Below are positions 13,435 to 26,564 of a DNA stretch of 64,000 bases, piece after piece (the first letter of the stretch is position 1; each line of letters opens with the position of its first letter). This DNA is from Glandiceps talaboti (lineage: Eukaryota > Hemichordata > Enteropneusta > Spengelidae): contig NC_135566.1 of assembly GCF_964340395.1 (NCBI RefSeq), forward strand, positions 126,501 to 190,500, in the 5' to 3' direction. The position numbers and the translations under genes are program-made. Under the pieces are notes generated by a model. The model was not told where the DNA came from. It made no database searches and was given only the letters and a program-made list of their open reading frames with translations.

Positions 13435-14603
13435 CTGGCAGGTACTTTTGACAAGGCAACGATCAATAGTCAGAGCTTTATTCAATGACCTTTACCCTTT
13501 GACCTGTACAATGACCCATATTCCAAATGAACCTGGAAATAAAAGAGTAACATGTTACGAAGTTGTAAATCAAGTCATAGCTGATGAAACATATATAAAG
13601 ATATGTTTCAAGTCTGTCGGTAATGGAATATTTTAATGACATAAATGAAAGACATTTTGTATTCACAGCTTTTAACTATACTGGCCATAATCATGCAGTG
13701 TTTCTTTCTTTTTTTTAATTTTCACTTCCTTTGAATTTGAAAAAATTCTTTAAGATTTACCAGATTGACCAGAGTACCAAATCAAAAACTAAATATTTCA
13801 AAACTTTTTGAAACAATCTATTTTCCTTTAAAAGAAGTACTTGTTGATGCAGCAACCTATCTCACACTTGTATTAAAAAAATTCAAAATGACTTACAAGC
13901 TTTTCTCAGACCTCATAACCACTATACATATAGTACACATAAGACATAAAATCTTACAGATGCAAAGGAAAACAGTACAGGATAAAAAAGCAATGTCATC
14001 CAGTCAAACCCAAATACTTACTATGATAACAAGAATCTGGGTTAAGGTATTTTTTGATAACTTTAATAGGAGTCAGGAATAATCTCTGTTAAGGTCAAAG
14101 ATCATACCACTGTTGCTAAACTACCTCATATGAACATCACTTTTCCAAAACATGTACACAGTGTAGGCCTGCCCACTTCTGACTGATTGTGATAAGTGAC
14201 AATTCAATTTATTCGTTTTTTGACATAAAAATCATCATTTTATGTTAAAGCTATTGTTTTTGGCTAAAATTATTTATCAACAAAATGGTGAAATGGTTGA
14301 AACAGTGAAATTGTGAAATAAAGAAAGAAACAGAGAAATGAAACATAAAAGAAACAACAAATTAAATGATCAAGTTGATCTCATAGGCTACCACAATCTA
14401 CAACCGAGGATCTACCTGTTACAATATTGGTTCAAATCCTGCAGTAGGGAGACTACCAAAAGACAAAAGATATGTGTAGTATGGGTATTAGTACTATGTG
14501 CTATCCAAATGGGTCACTTTTTCAAGTTTGCAATGTTTGACCAACAGATAAGATTGCTCTAAAAGTGTAGCAGGCATATGGTGAGAACTTGGAAAAGTGG
14601 GAT

Positions 14604-14730
14604 ATATGTATGTATGTATGTATGTATCACAGTATGTATGTATGTATGTATGTATGTATGTATGTATGTATGTATGTATGTATGTATGTATGTATGTATG
14701 TATGTATGTATGTATGTGTGTATGTACATA
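14604..14730. repeat. (TATG)n microsatellite with GTAC-rich degenerate tail
   Basis: Roughly 30 tetranucleotides, followed to about 14870 by imperfect TATGTAC/GTACATA palindromic repeats. Confidence 0.95.
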
Positions 14731-15142
14731 TGTACATACGTTACGTATGTACGTAATATGTATGTACGTATATATGTACATACGTACTTACATATGTATG
14801 TATGTACGTCGAATGTATGTATACGTACACATGTTACATATGTACATATGTAATATGTATGTATGTGTAGGTATTATCAATGGAGAATAAATGAGTATAA
14901 GAACAAATAGACTCAGGTTTTAGAACATTCTGATAGAAATATATCAAAAAGGTTTTTACTGCCAAATGCCTGTAACTATATAAACTGAACAACAGGTTTT
15001 GTATTTTTATCATCAGTTAGTTTCTAGGCAAGGTGGTGACCTTTTATATTACCCAAGAAGTATATAAATGTCATGTAACCACTTCAATAAAAGACTTATA
15101 GAAAGGCGTAAGAAATGGCATACCTAACATATATAATGGTTA

Positions 15143-15194
15143 CTGGGAGCTTGGAGTAATTCTACTGACAGTATAATTACTCCAAGCTGGGAGC
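15143..15194. mobile_element. Tiny palindrome flanked by 8-bp direct repeats
   Basis: TTGGAGTAATT (15151-15161) and AATTACTCCAA (15175-15185) form a perfect inverted repeat. The direct repeat CTGGGAGC lies outside it at 15143-15150 and 15187-15194, with one extra base on the right. This looks like a 35-bp insertion with an 8-bp target duplication, as hAT-type elements make, but a replication template switch could also produce it. Confidence 0.5.
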
Positions 15195-15247
15195 TAGTGT
15201 TAACTTATCCAGTGGAAATAACTTTGAGTAAGATCAAAACCGAGTTA

Positions 15248-15257
15248 CCCCCCCCCC

Positions 15258-15336
<79 letters not shown>
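15248..15336. repeat. Poly(C)-(CT)n-(CCCT)n microsatellite
   Basis: A run of about 12 C is followed by about 30 CT dinucleotides and CCCT repeats, some 1 kb upstream of COX6A. Confidence 0.95.
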
Positions 15337-15340
<4 letters not shown>

Positions 15341-15945
15341 TGAGAACCTAGGTGACGTGGGTTTATTTATTTTAGTTTTATGAGATCGAACAACGTGCTA
15401 GGCAACACTGCAATCAACGATATCCCTCTTAATTTTTTTTTTTTAAAGACAGTACGTTATAAACTTAATGCAAAAAAGACACTGTAATATATTTGCTTAT
15501 CCCGGTACTTATCCATCAATCCTAGCTATGTCTATGATCATGGTGATTGTGAGGTGGTTTACAAATTACATCATACATCATTACATGTAATATTGGTCAA
15601 TGAAACATCAGTACACATTACAGTGGTATCTTCTTCAGAAATCAGTATAAACAGCATTGAACTCTATCACTCTAAAATATTCGTATTGTGTGTGTTCGGT
15701 GCTATAAAGCGAGCTCCAATACCGTCAAACATGAAAAAAAATTGCTTCAACAACACACGAATCCTCTGTCACAATCTTCTGAGCTCAATCTAGTAGTACT
15801 ACTACACTAGTGGTACATGGTAGCAGTACACAGTGGAAGTAATACTAATAGTGGCAACTGTAACCATGACATCATACAAAATCGTCCAAAAATTGAACTC
15901 TACAAAACACAAGAAAGCCTAAAAATGAATGCGTGAATACAATAC

Positions 15946-16010
15946 CTGTAGACTAGTAAATGCCCCCGACCACCTGTCGACAACAACACACAGTCCAGTC
16001 AACAAAACTC
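15946..16010 (-). other. Possible AIFM3 5' untranslated exon (donor at 15946)
   Basis: In the minus sense a TACAG|GTATTG donor ends a CpG-containing stretch just behind the COX6A promoter. A matching acceptor (TTGTACAG|G) lies near 13505, ahead of the first coding exon. This would be a noncoding first exon. It is inferred from splice signals and position only, and the 5' limit is unknown. Confidence 0.3.
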
Positions 16011-16332
16011 AGGCTGGACTACTCGCTGACGCACGTACATTGTATATACATGGGACCTAATTTGCATGCCCGGTTAGGTCACAGTTCAAAATTAATAACT
16101 CCCTAAGATCATTGTGGACAGCGCATTATTAAATATCTAAATATGACACTAACCAACCTTATGAGCACAGATGTCAACAAATAATGGTAACAGTGACATA
16201 TTTCTTGATTTTCAAAAGTAAATATTGTGACATTGTGAAGTAAAGGATATTTAACCGTTTACTCGTAGAATCATTACACACCTAGGGTACCATCTACATC
16301 CGGGTTTCTTCATTCGTAGTTCTGTAGGCAAA
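15950..16332. promoter_or_regulatory. Divergent promoter region AIFM3 / COX6A
   Basis: The stretch has visibly more CpG dinucleotides than the surrounding CpG-poor DNA. It lies between the minus-strand AIFM3 5' end and the COX6A start codon. No obvious TATA box sits at a convincing distance. The call rests on position and base composition; exact start sites cannot be set. Confidence 0.5.
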
Positions 16333-18355
16333 ATGGCGTCTCGAGCAATATCAATTTTACGTCGCCCCTTTTCAACGTCGCTTAATCGCGCATCTGCTGA
16401 GTATGGACAAGCTGCCCATGCTGGAGATCATGCAGGTATTATTATAAGCAAAATTTTGAATATGTATACATCTTTAGACATTCCTAGTCATATTTTATGT
16501 GAACGACATGACCCAGTTTCGTGGCCATCATGGCGACTCCTCGCCGGTACAGTAGCCAACGCGCACGTAGGCATCGTAATAATACACTCTCACTAGGGCA
16601 AATCGATTTTACGGCCAATACTTATTTTATAGTGACGTTATATAGAACAGCTCATCTAAGTACTGATTGAAGAGTATGTGAGGTGAACCCAGATATCAAA
16701 TATATTTAATTGAATGAGGGCACAAATTGTCACATATTTCGAAGGTCGTAACCTCTGGGAGGCTCCGAGTCTGATGAATAAATTTGAAGCCGGGTACAGA
16801 TTTATTCATTGTAATGCTGTAAGTGTCATTTGATAAGAACAGTTGTATGGCCTCTTCTCATAGTAGTTCACATTCATAAACAAATTAGAAGTTCCACTGG
16901 CATTTCATGCACACACACATTACAGACACATTATTAACAGGTACATGTACTGTTAGAACAATTTAGCAGTATCAACAATGAAACAGATATCACAAAAATG
17001 CCTTTACACAACGGCCAAATCATACCTATTACCTGTCCAGTACACCATGGATGTATTAGTGAGACTAATACATCCATGAGTACACTAAGGGATATTGAAA
17101 ACACTAAGTGTATTCGTTATAATATTAGTAAGTTTGACTCCACGTTTACCCTATTTCTTTCATTCTTTCTCATTTAATGTAGTTAACACCTTTGTTAATC
17201 CTGTCGCTATCTTGAATCACTGCTAGACCCACTGGAAACAAGTCTTTGACTTTGTGGCTTATCCTTGTAATTCAACAATTTGTACCAGTTTTTATTTGTA
17301 TATCTGTTCTATCAATCTTGTTGATTTACTAAAATAATCTAAATCTAATATAACCATAAAATGTAAAACAAGTATCTGCTGTTCCAACCTGCCCTGCCAA
17401 ATAATCCAATTCATTTGTTTGCTTTCCTTGTATGTAACTAACTGGTAATGAAAATAAATTGATCAAAACTATAATCAGAATTATTAATTAGTAAAGGAAA
17501 TGAATGTTTTACAGGAACTTGTCGTATACTTTTCCCAGGATTAGTGGGTGTGAACATTTCTGATACACCTTTACAAATGCAACTTCACATAATTCGATAA
17601 CAGGAATTATTGCTGTTCCCCAGAATGCACTGTTTCTACTGTGTCTATGGCACATGAATGCCAGTGATGTTGTGCATGTGAGTTTTGTGTTAGAGGATGT
17701 TACTTCTAGTAATTATGAATTTTCTGAATTTTATTATAGGTGGTGCAAAAACTTGGAAACTTCTAAGCTTCATTGTGGCAATACCAGGTGTAGCAATTTG
17801 CATGGTGAATGCCTATCTAGCTGAAAAAGACCATCTGGATCATTATATGGAACACAGACCAGAGTTCAAAGCATATTCACATTTGAGAATCAGAACCAAG
17901 GTATGTAATCTGCTTTTAACCACAAATCTTCATTTTGTAAACTAAAGAGCTATTGAAACAGCAAAATGAATGTACTGTGGTCAAGAAATTATAAATATTA
18001 CTGAATTAGTAAACATTGACTGTACTTTTCCATCGTTTCTGGGGAATGTCACAATGGTTACAAAGAAGTTCCACATTGGCTAACTGATTAATTCACATGA
18101 CATTCATGCTTTCAATTTTTTCTGCCACTTTCACACAGCACACTACAGGCACTTGTGCAAATACTCCGAGTACACCACACTTACACTTGCATGTCATGGG
18201 GTTCTGTCATATTATTTTTAGGAAGTACAGTCCGTGATGTAATACCAGTATTCAATTGTCTTTCTCTACAGCCTTTCCCATGGGGAGATGGTCAGAAATC
18301 ACCCTTCCACAACAAAATAACCAATGCACTACCTGATGGCTATGAAGAGGATTAG
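16333..18355 (+). CDS. COX6A: Cytochrome c oxidase subunit 6A, mitochondrial (complete)
   Basis: Three exons, 16333-16435, 17740-17900 and 18272-18355, with GT-AG junctions and phases 1 and 0, encode 115 residues, close to the usual 100-115. Residues 1-20 ([20 protein letters not shown]) form a basic mitochondrial presequence. The single inner-membrane helix is about 42-61 ([20 protein letters not shown]). The family signature [22 protein letters not shown] spans the exon 2/3 junction, followed by LFHN-like [17 protein letters not shown] and a stop. Subunit 6A is a nuclear-encoded peripheral subunit of respiratory complex IV, linked to dimer stability and adenylate regulation. I see no sign of a second isoform. 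An AATAAA signal follows at 18602. Confidence 0.97.
17039..17085. mobile_element. Perfect 15-bp-stem palindrome flanked by 7-bp direct repeats
   Basis: CATGGATGTATTAGT (17046-17060), a 3-base loop GAG, and its exact reverse complement (17064-17078), bracketed by AGTACAC at 17039-17045 and 17079-17085. It lies in COX6A intron 1 and is a second example of the architecture at 15143-15194. Confidence 0.55.
18124..18221. mobile_element. Half copy of the 7.0-kb foldback element
   Basis: The CACTTTCACA...TACACCACACTTACACTTGCATG...GGGTTCTGTCATATTATT order matches the right arm of the element at 7032-7236. The copy sits in COX6A intron 2. Confidence 0.55.
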
Positions 18356-18601
18356 AGATGCAAGCCTTTGTTTTGATTTGCCATATTGGTAGCTTGCTGC
18401 AGTAGTCTAGAATATTTGATTTATATAAACCATCTAGTACATGTAAATTAATATTTTCTTGTTTCAATATATTTGTGAATTATATCATGTACAACAATAT
18501 ATGTTAAATGAGAAACCAGTGACAGTTCAGTCATTTGCAAAACCACACATATTGTTACTCTATAACTTTACTGGTATTGTGTTGTGCTTGGAGTTTGGTG
18601 A

Positions 18602-18607
18602 AATAAA
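18602..18607 (+). terminator. COX6A polyadenylation signal AATAAA
   Basis: A canonical AATAAA lies about 250 bases after the COX6A stop codon, in sense orientation, and is followed by AT-rich DNA. It is the best candidate for the transcript 3' end. Confidence 0.6.
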
Positions 18608-20579
18608 TGCTGAATGCAATTTTTAAAATTGAGATTTGTACATTGGTTTTATGTATACTTGTAGTATGTAGAGATGACTTCTATTAATAGTGATGTAATA
18701 TCCATGTGACATGGTGAGATATACACATACTTTATACCAGTTAGTAGAAGTGCAGGAGTACCAAATGGGAACACATCAGGGTGTCTTCTTGAGGTATTGA
18801 GATGGCTCCTACCAAACGTGGGGTTCTTACTAAGGCTTTAGCATGTTTAGATTTTACAATGAAAGAAAAGGTAAATACCAAGATAGGGGGCATACAAACT
18901 ACATCTGAAGCTTGGGCACCTTAAGAGAACATTGGAGTGTGCTCCAGCCAGATGCATACATTGAGGGTTTTTAATTACAACAGCTATTAAACACTTTGAA
19001 GAGGTTCAAGATGACAGTGAAAATAAACTAGTTACTTGTAGCTGGATTGCTGTCATAGTACTAGGGTAGATGATAATGCATTTCTCTTTCTGCATGTATA
19101 CCTTCATTGTACACTATTGAGTAACGTACAACACACAAGGACTGTATACAATAATCACATGATAAGCAGTAACTTGTAAATGCAAATTTTCATTTTTATT
19201 TCATACTACATCTATGATTATGCCTACAAAAAACTAATTTAAATACACAACTTGTGTAAAGTTTTAAGTATAACACCTGCAGCAGTATAAAGAACCAGGA
19301 ACCATGTATATTTGCAGAAATCGGGTTATTGCAAGACAGCAACATAGTACAATATTTTACCCACAACTGTCTGATTTATATGCCATTGGACATTCTTTAT
19401 TTTAGGACTTCCTCAATAAGCCATATTTCTATAACAATTATAGTTGATTGATTGAATGTATGTAATGAAAGTATGCTTTGATAAGAATTGAAAAAGTGGA
19501 CTTTTTGCATAAAAGTGTACCAACAACCAAATAAAACATGCTCTGAATAAAATACTTTCAACAGCAAGTTATCACCAACTTGGAGAGAGAGTCTTTCCAA
19601 AGAGTAAATTTTGTGTGTTACATCTGTTCAAAGTGGAGTCATAACGTGTGCATACATTTACCTTAGGTTCCTTGAAAATATTTTACATGTCTTTCAACAG
19701 TCGAAAATTTATACAAATGCTATCTCCTACAAAAAATTATTGATATCTGAACTGATGAAAGTGGGTATTCAGAAAATCCTCAGTGGCAAAATTTTATACT
19801 TCGAAAATACTACTATCAAAAATACTAATACAAAACTATACACTAGTGAGATGTGTATGACTTTCAGATACTTGTGTCTGGGAGTACAAATCAGAGCGTT
19901 ATGGGTAAAATATTGTACAGTGAGCATGGGGTACCATGCTAATGTACATTCAACCATTAATAAATGGTTATATAATAAGTCTAACATGCTAATATATGAT
20001 GACTTGAAGATATCCTGTCCATTTCATCTGTTAATAATTTGCATGTTAAAAATTGACAAATGGTGGTCAGAAATGCATGCTTTAATTTTCCTGGTTGGTT
20101 GTTAAAAATGACTTTCTTGTGTGTATTTTTACATGTATTTAGGCAGGGTTTAGTATGTTTTCAAGTCTAGGTGTACCTACAGTATTTAAGATAACCCTAT
20201 CACAATTGCATTCTTCATTTCAACACATATAGAATAACTTTAGGTAAACCTGCATTTCCACATTTCAGAATACACATCAATAATTCATGGTGTGCAAAAC
20301 ACTTTTTGCCACTCAGTGATTAGTGTTTTACATGAACAAAAACCCTAAAATGAATCTACAATAAATTACACAAACCTCTGAAACTCATAGAAAAGTATAT
20401 AAATAAATAAATACATAAACCATATAAACAATAAAAAATAAATCTTTATATCTTCTGCAGTGTTCCTTTTCAGACTACATTAGTAGTGCAAGTAGTACAA
20501 TGTGAGTTCTTGGTCATTTTACTAATTAACAATTATTGCGTATGTGCAGTTCTCTGGCTGAACTACAACTATGAAAAAT
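18608..20579. other. Intergenic stretch without recognised features
   Basis: Downstream of COX6A. A 164-codon open frame at 19611-20105 has AT-driven composition and no recognisable domain, so I do not call it a gene. Confidence 0.5.
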
Positions 20580-20614
20580 GCTGTTGAAGGTTTTAACCAA
20601 TAAACATGACATAA

Positions 20615-20900
20615 TTTGATAAATTGAGAGCTTTTGACTGCAAACTGTCAGTCTTGTTCACTCCATTAAAGGGCGCTGTTGATAAGCTGAGAGCTGTTGT
20701 CTGCAAACTGTCAGTCTTGTTCACTCCATGATAGATGACGCTGTTGATAAGTTGAGAGCTTTTGCCTGCAAACTGTCAGTCCTGTTCACTCCATTAATAG
20801 ATGTACTTTTGGTTGGCATTTTAGACATTGCAAAGTGGATGTACTTTTGGTTGGCATTTTACTGAGTGTACTTTTGGTTGGCATCTAAACACAAAACAAT
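20615..20900. repeat. Short tandem duplications (64-bp x3, then ~40-bp units)
   Basis: Three units contain GAGAGCTTTT...CTGCAAACTGTCAGTC...TTCACTCCAT. They are followed by three TGTACTTTTGGTTGGCAT units ending near 20885. Intergenic. Confidence 0.8.
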
Positions 20901-21555
20901 ATTGCATCTGCCATCATACACTCAACTAACTAATTGCATTTTTGGTTGACATACAACAAAACAGCCTATCCAGCCAGCCTGTTGCTACCTTTACCATATA
21001 TGCCATCATTTAGATTTTTCTATGGGTGTTGTCTTGTTGCTAGGCATATTTGCATATATCTTTGAATGGCGATAGGTAGTGTTTCTAAATATCGTGGCCA
21101 ATTGTAAATGGTCAATTTAATGAACTTTTTTGCAGATATGAATCAAAACTGTAATACTACACAGAAACTCAACTTTGCCTAAAGTGCAAATTCATGGGTG
21201 CCATCTTGGCTTTTGGTGAGTCACCTCACTCTTCTGCCTTCCTTCATCCTGGGTTGCCTGCGAAAAACTATGACTATCAGCCATTCACAAACAAAGCATT
21301 TTGTCTACAGAATGCACCCATTCTGTTGGGCAGAGAATCAAGTTCAAAAATGTTCCTTTTCACATTCAAAATTCTTCTAGATGAATACCCATACTGCTAA
21401 GTAATTTCATCATTTTAGGGACATAATTTCTTGTTACTTTCATTTATATCGATGTTGCCTTGTTTAGTTTGTAATGTTTTAATTTGTTGATTTTTAACTG
21501 CGAAAATTGTTGATTGTATTGTAAAGACCACTGAGATGTAGTATGTTTTTTTTAT

Positions 21556-21895
21556 AATGATTCTTATCATTATGCCTATAGCACTAGTAGTGAACTTAGA
21601 GATTCTTATCATTACGCCTATAGCACTAGTAGTGAACTTAGAGATTATTATCATTACGCCTATAGCACTAGTAGTGAACTTAGAGATTATTATCATTACG
21701 CCTATAGCACTAGTAGTGAACTTAGAGATTATTATCATTATGCCTATAGCACTAGTAGTGAACTTAGAGATTATTATCATTACGCCTATAGCACTAGTAG
21801 TGAACTTAGAGATTATTATCATTACGCCTATAGCACTAGTAGTGAACTTAGAGATTATTATCATTACGCCTATAGCACTAGTAGTGAACTTAGGT
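21556..21895. repeat. Intergenic minisatellite, 42-bp unit, 8 copies
   Basis: The unit contains GCCTATAGCACTAGTAGTGA and ATTATCATTA; copies are almost identical. Because 42 is a multiple of three both strands show open repetitive frames, which are not evidence of a gene. Confidence 0.95.
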
Positions 21896-22782
21896 TCAGA
21901 CATGCTCAAATGAATGTACTTTGGTTAGGAAATAAAACTAAAAAAAATCACAGTAAACAAAACAAAAGTATTACACATTTTTGTTGGCAGTACAGTATGA
22001 CCATGCAACCTTGCATTGTGGATATTGCAAATTAAAACTAATTCTGGTTGGCAAAAAAGGGGGAAAAGTTGCATTGTAGACATTTCACTAAATGATATAC
22101 TACTTGGTTGCAATAAAAGAGACCAAAGGTACTTTATAAATATCACAAATCAAATGTACCTTTCACTGACAGTAATACAAAACACAATGTTGCACATTAC
22201 AAATAGCAATGGAAGCTAGTCTATACCTATCTGACTTGACATCCTGGCTTCTGACAGCATAGAAAAACATTTTCAAGCCAGATAGCCAAGTTGACAAGTC
22301 TCTTGGCTAAATGAAAACAGACAGAACCAGTTCATCTGCTTTTATAAATTAAAACAAATTAAGTCATACCATTATCATATATTCAAATATAAATTTACAA
22401 AATATAAAGCAACATACATATTATATCATACTTTTACATGCAACACCCATGTTTACATAACAGTCTCGAAAATAACCAGCTCCTATTCTGTTTACTACAC
22501 GAACCTTATTGTCTGTCACTGTTGTAGCATAGTATCAATGTTCTAGTGTTATGAGTGTTGCACTATTAGAAATCCAAGTTATGTCAAGGACAGTGCTGCA
22601 TTTCTAGTATAGCGCCCTCTTGAGTCAAGGTATAACAGTATACATACAAAGATCTATGAATAAATGATGACAATTGATCTAGAGGACATGAAACTGTGAA
22701 ATATTAATTGATGGTTTCATTGCTCAGAGACAATATGCAGAAAATGTTCAACATATGCTCTAGCTCTACATGATTTACATGA

Positions 22783-23285
22783 TTCTAATGTATTCTATCT
22801 TGATACACCCTGCTCTACACCGACGTATTCTATCTTGATACACCCTGCTCTACACCGTAATCTATCTTGATACACCCTGCTCTACACCGTATTCTATCTT
22901 GATACACCCTGCTCTACACCGACGTATTCTATCTTGATACACCCTGCTCTACACCGTATTCTATCTTGATACACCCTGCTCTACACCGTATTCTATCTTG
23001 ATACACCCTGCTCTACACCGACGTATTCTATCTTGATACACCCTGCTCTACACCGTATTCTATCTTGATACACCCTGCTCTACACCGTATTCTATCTTGA
23101 TACACCCTGCTCTACACCGTATTCTATCTTGATACACCCTGCTCTACACCGTAATCTATCTTGATACACCCTGCTCTACACCGTAATCTATCTTGATACA
23201 CCCTGCTCTACACCGTATTCTATCTTGATACACCCTGCTCTACACCTTATTCTATCAAGGGTTGATACACCCTGCTCTACACCGT
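22783..23285. repeat. Intergenic minisatellite, 32/35-bp unit, ~15 copies
   Basis: The unit contains CTATCTTGATACACCCTGCT followed by CTACACCG; a GAC insertion makes the 35-bp form. The last unit carries a small duplication (ATCAAGGGTTGAT). Confidence 0.95.
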
Positions 23286-23749
23286 AAGAGATGTTGCTTC
23301 ATTTCACTTGCATCACCCTACCCTTTATATCTCTTCTCTCTTTTTGAGAGGGGTAGACATAGCAAATATTACACATCAACAATGCTCCAGTACTGATAAA
23401 ATAGGACTCATTAACTGATAGTTATAGGTCAAGTCAGTGGCCATTAACTGAAAATAATAGGACATGCTTGGTTAAAGCTCCATTATTTTGTCAGAGGTAC
23501 AGAATAATGGATATTACCCACGAGTGACCGATTATTTTCATTTAATGGCCTCTGACTAGCCCTGTAACGAAGTTATACTTCAAATTCGTGAAATTTTAGG
23601 TTTTTCACCAGAGATTCAACCTTGTTATCTACAGCCCTGTTAATAACCTGTTACCCATTATCATGTTAATTACAAAATTCACTATAGAAATCCCATCCCG
23701 CATATATCTCGGCCTAGTCTATATGGAAACCTGCTTTCTGCACAAGTCA

Positions 23750-23860
23750 CTTTGTAGTGAAGTGGTTATAGATCATGTCTTTGGATAGATAGGCACAGAA
23801 CTAGAGGTACTGTGTTCGAGACCCATCAAGGTAAGGGTTTGTGTAAAAAATGTTCCATTA
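23750..23860 (+). mobile_element. Possible tRNA-derived SINE fragment
   Basis: TAGTGAAGTGGTTATAGATCA resembles a tRNA A-box region, and TGTTCGAGACCC about 55 bases later resembles a B box, the pol III spacing expected of a tRNA head. No acceptor stem or cloverleaf is complete, so it is not a tRNA gene. Confidence 0.4.
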
Positions 23861-25152
23861 ACTGACAGAGTGTCCGCTAAATGAAATTGAAAGCACAGTT
23901 GAAACAATGGGGAAGAGTTGGCAAGGAGTACATTGTATAACTATATTAAGCAATAGACATCTTTAAAGATAATACATTCTTTCTTCATAAAGCGGTATAA
24001 GTGATCAAAACAAGGACAACGAAAGACTACAGGCAGTGTACACAGTATTAATATTCTTGAAATGACACAAACACATAAGTACAACTATGAAGACTATATT
24101 ATACAATCTGGCAGTGACAATAATCTCTCTCAGTGTACAGCTATACGACACCTTATACTGAGCAAGTAGTTTGCTCAAACCTATACAAAAATCTATAACA
24201 ACAAAATGTACAAAAACTTTACAAAATACTTCACAAAAATGTACACATCAAATACAAATGCTTTTAAAGAGTTTTCATAATTTCAACATCAAGAATAATA
24301 ACTTTGACTAAAGTAGAATATATAAACAATCTATAGCAATCAGCACATAGCAAATGTAATAATAACTATTATCTTGATATCAACATTTCACTTAGGTTGA
24401 CATATAAATTGAGACAAAAGGACTGGAAAGCAGTGAAAAAACTTCAACAGTTATAATGTAAATATGTATTACATGCTTGAATGACAAACATTGTAAAATG
24501 CTGTACAGTGCTGGTGTGAGCTGATGGACTTTTATGAACTGTGAGCTACTTGCAAGTCATAGTTACCATATTGTACTTTTCCCTTGGACTTTGTGCTTCT
24601 TAATTGCATACACCAATAAATATATATTCTACTAATTTGTCAATTCAGCAGTACCTAACAAGCCTTATCTTTCCGGTACTAAGACTTTACGTCAGCATAA
24701 GTTTTAAATTTAATTCTCTCCATACTGGTATTTTCTAAGCAGTTCAGATTACAAATAATGAAGGTAAATGTGAAATATCATGTCTGGCAAGAAATTAACA
24801 CTTCCTATGAAAAGTAGAACATTTCTGGTCCAATATCGCTATCAATTCAAAGATTACACTTTAAAAAAATAACATGATAATTATCAAACGATTTAAAGTT
24901 TTAATGTATCTCACAATACAAGTAATACATACATATCAACTTGATAAACCTCTTAGACTAATGCTATTGTACAAAAACAATCCACATGTTAATATAATAC
25001 CACTTGCGAGTTTTCAGAGATTTGAAATAAATCTAATTTGTTAAGTATTATGAGCCCTATCGACTCACGGATGGACTTAATGAAAATGCCCTGCTTTCTG
25101 AATGTCTGCTAAGAATTGCACAGAAAATTAAATGACATGAATGTTGGCTTTA
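23861..25152. other. Intergenic, no feature seen
   Basis: AT-rich, without long open frames or recognised motifs on either strand. It may in part be the 3' untranslated region of RSKR, but no polyadenylation site is clear. Confidence 0.4.
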
Positions 25153-25510
25153 AAGCTGCACTGGCTACAACTGGAAATTTTTTTATTAAAAATGTTTGTT
25201 TGGGTACAGTAACTTACTTGTAATATCATACACCGTGAACAGTATTGCATCACCTGTGAGTTAAACATCATCTTTTGTAGCCGTATACATGATAAATCAA
25301 ATCAAAAAATATATTTTTGGGTCCACATTCAAAAATCAGCACCCTCAACAGTGATCACGATTTTAACCTGTTTCTGTACTCATGCTGATTTAAACATTTA
25401 CAATGTCTAATTATTGATATTTTAACATGGTTGTCTGATTGAAAAATTATACTCCAGTTACAACTGTACAGTTTGAACATGGTGACAGATTCAAAACCTT
25501 TAACATTTGT
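25153..25510. mobile_element. Diverged relative of the 11.8-kb MITE-like element
   Basis: CTGCACTGGCTACAACTGG opens the segment, and ATGGTGACAGATTCAAAACC near its end is the reverse complement of the inner part of 11762-12007. The copy is intergenic and its boundaries are approximate. Confidence 0.45.
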
Positions 25511-25527
25511 TCATTGACAAGATTTAA

Positions 25528-25715
25528 ACTAACCACAACACTATTTACAGACTATACTAACCACTACACTATATACAGACTAAACTAACCACAACACTAC
25601 CTACAGACTAAACTAACCACTACACTACCTGCAGACTATACTAACCACTACACTATCTACAGACTATACTGGTGGCTGCTAACCACTACACTATCAATAG
25701 ACTGTACTAACCACT
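25528..25715. repeat. Minisatellite, ~28-bp unit, ~6 copies
   Basis: Units contain CTAACCACTACACTAT...ACAGACTA, with moderate divergence. Confidence 0.85.
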
Positions 25716-26564
25716 AATTAACAGATACACTATCTTTTTATAAGTACATGTAATTGATCATTTTTATGAATATGTCTTGGTTTATTTGATGAAAAAATGT
25801 CCCTCTTACAGCTAGTGGAGGTTTAAAGGTGCATGTCTGAAACCATGAGATTGAAAAATGGTTGCTTTCACTTGCAATGTGTGGGACACATTGCCTCACA
25901 TAGGCATCTATAAATACAAGGTACTTTACAGTTCCAGTAAGTATAAACCATGTCTAAGTTACAATTTTAATTTAAATAGACAGATTTCTATATAAATTGT
26001 ACGTGAAGTAATTGCACAAGTCTTGGAATAGTACATTATTGTTCCAATGGATACCTTGTTTCACATTCAAAACAAAATTAATGACTCAGAGATTTGGTGT
26101 TTCTGTTTGTTATAATACAAATTATCGGAAGTGCTAATCTCATATTTATGTATCAATATTCACGAATATTCACTAAAGAGACCATGACTATGATATATGA
26201 ATCACTTATCAGTAATCACAGAGTTAGGACGATCGAGTAACTATGTTATCCTTGATAGCTATTATGTCCCTAATTGACAAATCAGATACACTATAGTGAC
26301 TAGAACAAGACACCTTGCAGGCACAAACTACTAGATGTATCAAAAACTTGATATGACTGCATTTACAGGCACTGAGTTCAAGAGTACAATAAACTTTTTT
26401 GTATCACAATGTTAAATATAATATTAATTTTTCTTTCTTTCTAGATATTTTCTACAACTTATTTGTATCAAAGTTATGCACTGTCTTAAGTCTATCTAAT
26501 TTAGGATATTTCTTATGCAAATGAGTACAAGTTGTGTACATGTAAAAGACATCAGATGCACATA
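25716..26564. other. Intergenic, no gene seen
   Basis: A minus-sense AATAAA (about 25781-25786) could serve RSKR, 1.6 kb after its stop; this is a weak suggestion. Nothing else is recognised. Confidence 0.3.

Larger units (their letters stand above)
13506..15945. other. Likely first intron of AIFM3
   Basis: AT-rich and noncoding, apart from the microsatellites and small palindrome listed separately. A possible tRNA-like B box (GGTTCAAATCC) occurs near 14430 without a convincing A box. Confidence 0.4.

Noticed and set aside
19611-20105. 164-codon open frame in intergenic DNA
   Set aside because: AT-driven composition, no recognised domain, no splice or promoter signal. It could be chance.
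21415-21913. Two opposing repetitive open frames
   Set aside because: Produced by a 42-bp repeat in intergenic DNA; no recognised protein.
23750-23860. tRNA gene
   Set aside because: Box-like motifs only; no complete cloverleaf or acceptor stem.
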